Shown: piece by piece, positions 55,601 through 61,500 of the stretch
How the letters are laid out: each line of letters opens with the position of its first letter
How positions within the stretch are numbered: position 1 is the first letter of the stretch
DNA from: Phorcus lineatus
Taxonomy: Eukaryota > Mollusca > Gastropoda > Trochida > Trochidae
Reading direction: 5' to 3'
Assembly (NCBI GenBank): GCA_921293015.1
Contig: OV121082.1
Span: forward strand, 1 to 64,000
Length of the DNA: 64,000 nucleotides
Notes under the pieces: generated by a model
What the model was told of the DNA's origin: nothing
Seen by the model: only the letters and a program-made list of their open reading frames with translations
The model's database searches: none
Position numbers and translations under genes: made by a program

Positions 55601-58542
55601 CCTAGATAAATTACATTATTTTCTAAATAACTTATTTAACTTATAAGTTAGATAACCAGAGTGAGGATCGTTATTCATATTGATAGATATGCATTATCTG
55701 TGCATTGCTGTATATATTTGTTTGCGCTAGTGACGTTGAATATCGATGGAAATATCTTGACCATTCACGGACATTCATAAGCATATCTTAAACATTCATA
55801 TGTCAAATATGTAATACTCACGGACATATCTTTAACATTCAATAACATATGCTATAGATTCGTGGACATATATTTCTTCACGAAATTCTATAGTTTCTTC
55901 TCAAAACTTCTATTGACAACTCAATTAAATTCATCCCCCTGTGACAACCGGCTGATTCTATGAAACACAAAAAGTCATAAAAACTGAGTAACCCTTGCGG
56001 ATCTCAAAACGGTTCATAACTATCGGAAGATTCTAAATCCCTGAAGAACATGTTAAGCCGCAAATATTTGAAATATTCATCTTACAGACTGTTGCATTTT
56101 TCCTTTCGGTGCCATTGAAATATTGTGGAAATGTTTTGTAACATCCAAATCCTTATTTACCAATTCTTCACCACAAACTTACACAAAAACCAAAGTCGTG
56201 TACTGTGTTTCAAAAACAGTGTACTATGATATACCAGTCATCAAGATTCAATCAGGAGATTTAATTAATCAATTTTGTTTTGTAAGAACTGGAAAATGGA
56301 ATTTAAAACACAAATAGAAAAAAGACAGATGTATATATTTATCTAAGGATCCGAATAAATCTTATATCATTAACACATCCGACTCTATTCTGTGTCGCGA
56401 ATACAAACATAAAACTTGTATAAATAAAGCATGTAAACAACAGGAGTGATAAAACCGTTCATCTAATGTTCACAAGCATGAGAGATGTCTACTAACAGAA
56501 ACAATAAAGTCGTGGCAATGGCCGTGGGCAAGGTTTTTATTTGGCAACAAACACTTCAGACTTAGATGTTTTTAATCAGAGTTTTCAGTGAAATATTTCA
56601 ATCCACCACGAAATAATTATCTCCTTAGTGTCTCGGATCATTCCATGAGAGTTTTTCGAAACATCTCCTATTTCGTCTCTCCTGACATCAGGTAGAATGG
56701 GGCTTTCGGTAGGTACCTTTGCTCCCAAAGACATAATATACTCGTAAAGTATGCAGATCATGATGGGTCAAGGAGCTGGGGTCCTGTCATAATTATCAGT
56801 TATATGGAGGTATCCACAGATATCATATCAAAAGCTGTTGTTTAGATGATCTAAACAGCCTATGAATTTATCATGGTTACTAAATCCGATGATACTAAAT
56901 CTTGTAAACTGGTCTCCTCTGCAGTAAGTGGTACGCAGATTGCTGGTGGTACAAACACTTGGCAGAAATAGGGATAGAGAACACGACGCTCTCAGGATTC
57001 CAGCAAATCTATATCATCATAACTTGAAATGATCGCCGATATAAATGTTTTCATGACATTTTTTTATAGTCGGTTTTCCGATCATTGCCAATTCAAAACG
57101 ACAGACCTAAATGATTGCAGATACTATTTCTTTTCATTTGCAGCCAGGAGTACCTTCAATCGACTTGGACGCAGGAGCGACGAGTGCTAAGTGGTAAATG
57201 GTTTTTTTTTCGAATACATTACAAAAGCTTTAAAGTCGGGTACCTTTTCTAACCTACTGGAACAACTTGTCAATAATGACACCAGGAAAAATTGAAGGGT
57301 CGGTATAGACATGGTAAGAAACAAATGAAGAGAGTGGTTAACATTACTGAAACATTTTCCTCGTGTCAGTGAAGTTTCTATGAAAAGGGGAAAGTGTTAA
57401 TTTTCACTCTTGCCTTCAAAGATCGTATATATTAAGGATGAGAGGTTACGGCAACAAAGGTTAGAATAATTAAAAGATGCTCTGCAAAAACGGGCCTTCC
57501 CCAAAAATATGATTGACAAAGGTATTGAAAAGGCAACCAACCACATCATATTGGAATTGCGAAAACCCAAAGAAAAATTAGAACAAAAACGTACTATAAC
57601 ATTTGTTAGTACCCACAATCCAAATATGTTCCCTATAATTAAGAATAACCTAAGTCTCTTAACCCAAGATAAAAAGCTAAAAGATATGCTTGAAAAACAT
57701 ACCATAATTAAAAGCAAAAGGCAACCAAATAACTTGAAAAGGTTACTGACTAGAGCAAAATTCAGTACTTATAACACTGAAACTGAAGTTACAAAATGCC
57801 AGGATAAAAGATGCGGTACCTGCCCTATCATTATGGAAGGCAAAAACTTCAAATTTGAGAAAGGGGAATCCTTTCAAGTTAAGCACACAATGAATTGCAG
57901 ATCAAAAAAAATAATTTATGCAATTCTCTGCCCCAAATGCAAACTAACATACATAGGGCAAACTAGTAACCTACAAGCACGAGTCCGGGTTCACAAACAA
58001 CAAATTAAAGACCCTAACCTCCGCCATCTGAAAATAAGTAAACACATTGCGAATTGCAATAATGGAAATTTTGCTATCTTTCCTTTCTACAAAGTTTATG
58101 CAAAGTCAGAAAATACAACCATTACTCTTGAAACAAAAGAGACATTTTTTATCAACAAGTTTTCTCCATCATTGAACTGTTAGCTCACATAAGGAAGCGA
58201 TTACTATTGTGATATATTGGATCATGAGTGTTTAATTGCACTTCTCGGTCTCATCAGTGATTAATGTAACATTGCAGAATCATCAACCCCATTGTGTTCG
58301 AGTCACACCCAATTAGGGGTGCTTGGGGCAATTATTACGTGATTGGCAACGAATGACTGATTAACCAATTACCCATTCACATATATGAATGTATGAATTT
58401 GTTGTTTTGTTCATATTATAAATATGTGTATACTTTCATTTGTCAAACATACTTGAAAAGACCGATACACTGGTCGAAATGAATTCATCGTATTGTATTA
58501 AAGAAGATTGATCCAGTCAGAACCATCCGATGTTTACTCTTT

Positions 58543-58577
<35 letters not shown>

Positions 58578-61500
58578 AACATGACTAAAGGTCTATTCAA
58601 TTAACTACAAGGTGACTATTAGTTATACATTGGCTCGTTCCGAAAGTTCCAGTGTTACAGGGTGTCATGTGCGTAGTCAGCAATAACAAGAATTGACATC
58701 GGCTTATTGAAGTCCAGCATACATTTCGCCAAAGCAGGACAATCTACTAGGTGTTGACCAATCTAACTGAATCTTCATGGAAATAGAACTTCTTATAACG
58801 TTGTCAGGCCTGATGTAGAACATATTTGTCATATAGACTAAGAGTAATGTGATGTAATGTATCTGCGATCTCCATTGATTTATACATGTGACGAAAGAAT
58901 CCATAGTTTGTTACCCAGGTTTTCACCATGAACACTAAACATCAACAATTGATTTTATAAAAACAAGCAATTGCAACGTGCTGCTAACTGAAAGGTACAA
59001 ATACTTGCAAGGACGTCGGTTTCACAGTGCACCAGTGAAATCCTCATCTACGATCATTACTAAGCGACAACGTTGTTGATGTTTATCTCCGGACATTGCG
59101 TGCTCCTGTAAGATATTTCATTGCCACGTCTGTCATTAACGAGAAGGCGTCACTTACATTAAGTATAAAAGTCTCATATTTCCAATTACGATCAAAGACT
59201 ACATCGGATGATTTGTGCGCCTTACAGTCCAGTCTTTCGTTATTCTGATAAATACTACATTAATAGTCTTGGACTCTGGTAATTGTGAGATAAAGATATC
59301 TTTTGATAATAATCCAAAATAAACACACTTTAACGAACTAAATAAGCGTTTGTCTGCCAAGAACTGTCACTTTATACGAAAACAATGCATCAGAAAAGAA
59401 ACACAATCTGAAATATATGAAAGAGAATTTACCAGGCATTTTAAACATACTGTAGAGAGATAACGATCAAATATTTGTCATCAGATTTTTAATTATGTCA
59501 TCCCTTTAGGTATACAATGGATATTTTAGAAACTAACCTCTTCCAAAAAAGGAAAATTAGTGCAATTGGCTTTTGCTTCTTACCATCTGAGATTGAAGAG
59601 TTAAGTGTGATATTTAAGAAGTAAGAAAATGTAACTAGACATGCAATTGCTATTTGGTGGCCAAGTATGTCAAAACAATATTGCACCATTCTATTGAGTT
59701 TCTATTTCTAAACGAATTTCAAAATGGACTTAGAAGAGATACGTCGCACGTGAAATCTTCTTGAAATACCTTCACCCTATTATATCACTACCCAGCATCC
59801 TTCTGCCTTTGTGAAAGACCCACCGGCAACTGTACGATAAAAAGATGCAATATTTTCGTTTACGCCATTTGCTGCTGTTTCGCTGAAGCAATTGCTACTG
59901 ATTTGATTAATATATAATATTTTCCTTCACTTATGATATATTCGTTAGACATTCAATGAAGACTCGTTTGCTTAATGATCAAAGGACTGTTATGACCGGA
60001 TCAAACAATGTATCATAGCACCCTTTGAAGTTAAGTATCTAATCCTGCAAAGCCAATGTTTTATGGGGACAAGGAAAATTACGTTTCGTAAGTCCCCATT
60101 TTACAATGACATTATTCTGAAATTTGTTCTCCATAGCTTTATTATTTCTGAAGAGAATATTGAGGGAAGACGATTTGAGGGAGGACACCTTCGCACGTAC
60201 ATGCTTCAACGGGGTTAAGCGTAAGTAATACTGCGACGATGTTATTCTGATCATTTTAGCATCCTAGGACTAATTTATTTCAGAAACATTCGTCTAAAAC
60301 TCTCGTGGGGCCTCGCTAAAGGATAAACTTTGATCCTCTTAGAACAAGATATCTGTCTCAAATCAGAGCAGAGAAAATCTTAAAACTCACTAAATTACGA
60401 ACACATCATATATCATAACAGCTGATAACTGTGATGGGTACTTTTACAATAGTACGTAGAGGTGAGAAAAACATAGTTTTAACTAAATTAATTATAGATC
60501 AATGTGCGTATATAAGTGCATGTTACTTTATGTTTAAATGAAACTGGTATGTTAAATGACCACCAAATAATCTTTTGATTAATTTCGGATCGGTGGTCAC
60601 CGTTTACCTGATCTAGTAACTAATCTAGTGCTTTCATTAATCCACAAATAAGAAGATTTAAAAAATTGTGTTTGAACGTATTCTAATGGATTAGGTAACG
60701 TAATGGTTTACCATGATGCTCTCAACTCTGACACCCCCCTTACAATTTGAGTCGTCGCTGTCTGGCACTGCGATTCTTCCGGTCTTTCTCTGTGTAGTTT
60801 TAAGATAGTTTCAAGAGGCACATGGACGTTATTCCAATATTTTCTCATTCAGATCAGGATTTCTTAGCACAGAAACATACATTTCTTTATTGTCGTTAAA
60901 TTGCGTTACCGATTTTTCGCATGTGCATGTGCCGCCACGAAGGTCCCGAGCTTTCAGATCAATCAACGATCACCTTCCAAGAAATCTTTGTTATTAATTC
61001 AGATAAAAACGTGATAATCCTAGACAAATATAATGACTAGTTTAGCATTATTATAGTTATCTAGTGCTCGTTTGAATTCATAAATAGTTCTGCCCATTTC
61101 TATTAAACAAGATGAAAATGATGATTAACAGATTGTCAATTTATACAATGATCGGTGTTGGTACCGGTAATGACGTATAAAACTATCATTAAGGTAAGAC
61201 AAATCGATCTTGAGAACCTTTTGCCGGTATGCAGCTTTATTCATCTCAAAAGCATTTACGTGCAATAGAAATATTCTATGGCGAAAAATAAGATCATTTA
61301 TCATCGTTCGAAATTGTATTATGAATAGTGCAATATTCATGCAATCCGCTTTGCAGTAACGATGACAATAGTTCCGCCTCCAAGGGCTGTATTACTGCTC
61401 TGCTCAATCTGAACCGCTTTGAAGCCAGACAAAAAGGAAAAACGCCAGAGATTTTCCAATCAATCTTTCCGTTTTGAACTTTAGGTTTCCCTGTTGCTTG

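Larger units (their letters stand above)
57445..58576 (+). mobile_element. Penelope-like element, 5'-truncated, with 3' region
   Basis: A frame beginning at about 57445 (ERLRQQRLE, stop, [20 protein letters not shown]) is the C-terminal part of a Penelope-type reverse transcriptase. It leads into the endonuclease entry below and about 360 bp of 3' sequence ending at a (TA)n tract (58545-58576). The 3' region holds a small hairpin at 58458-58478 (GACC-GATACACT-GGTC followed by GAAA). RT motifs upstream are absent, so this is a 5'-truncated insertion in intron 1. Confidence 0.85.

Noticed and set aside
58250..58257. CTGATGAG on the minus strand as a hammerhead ribozyme core
   Set aside because: It is not followed by a stem II closing into GAAA, and it is on the strand opposite to the Penelope-like element.
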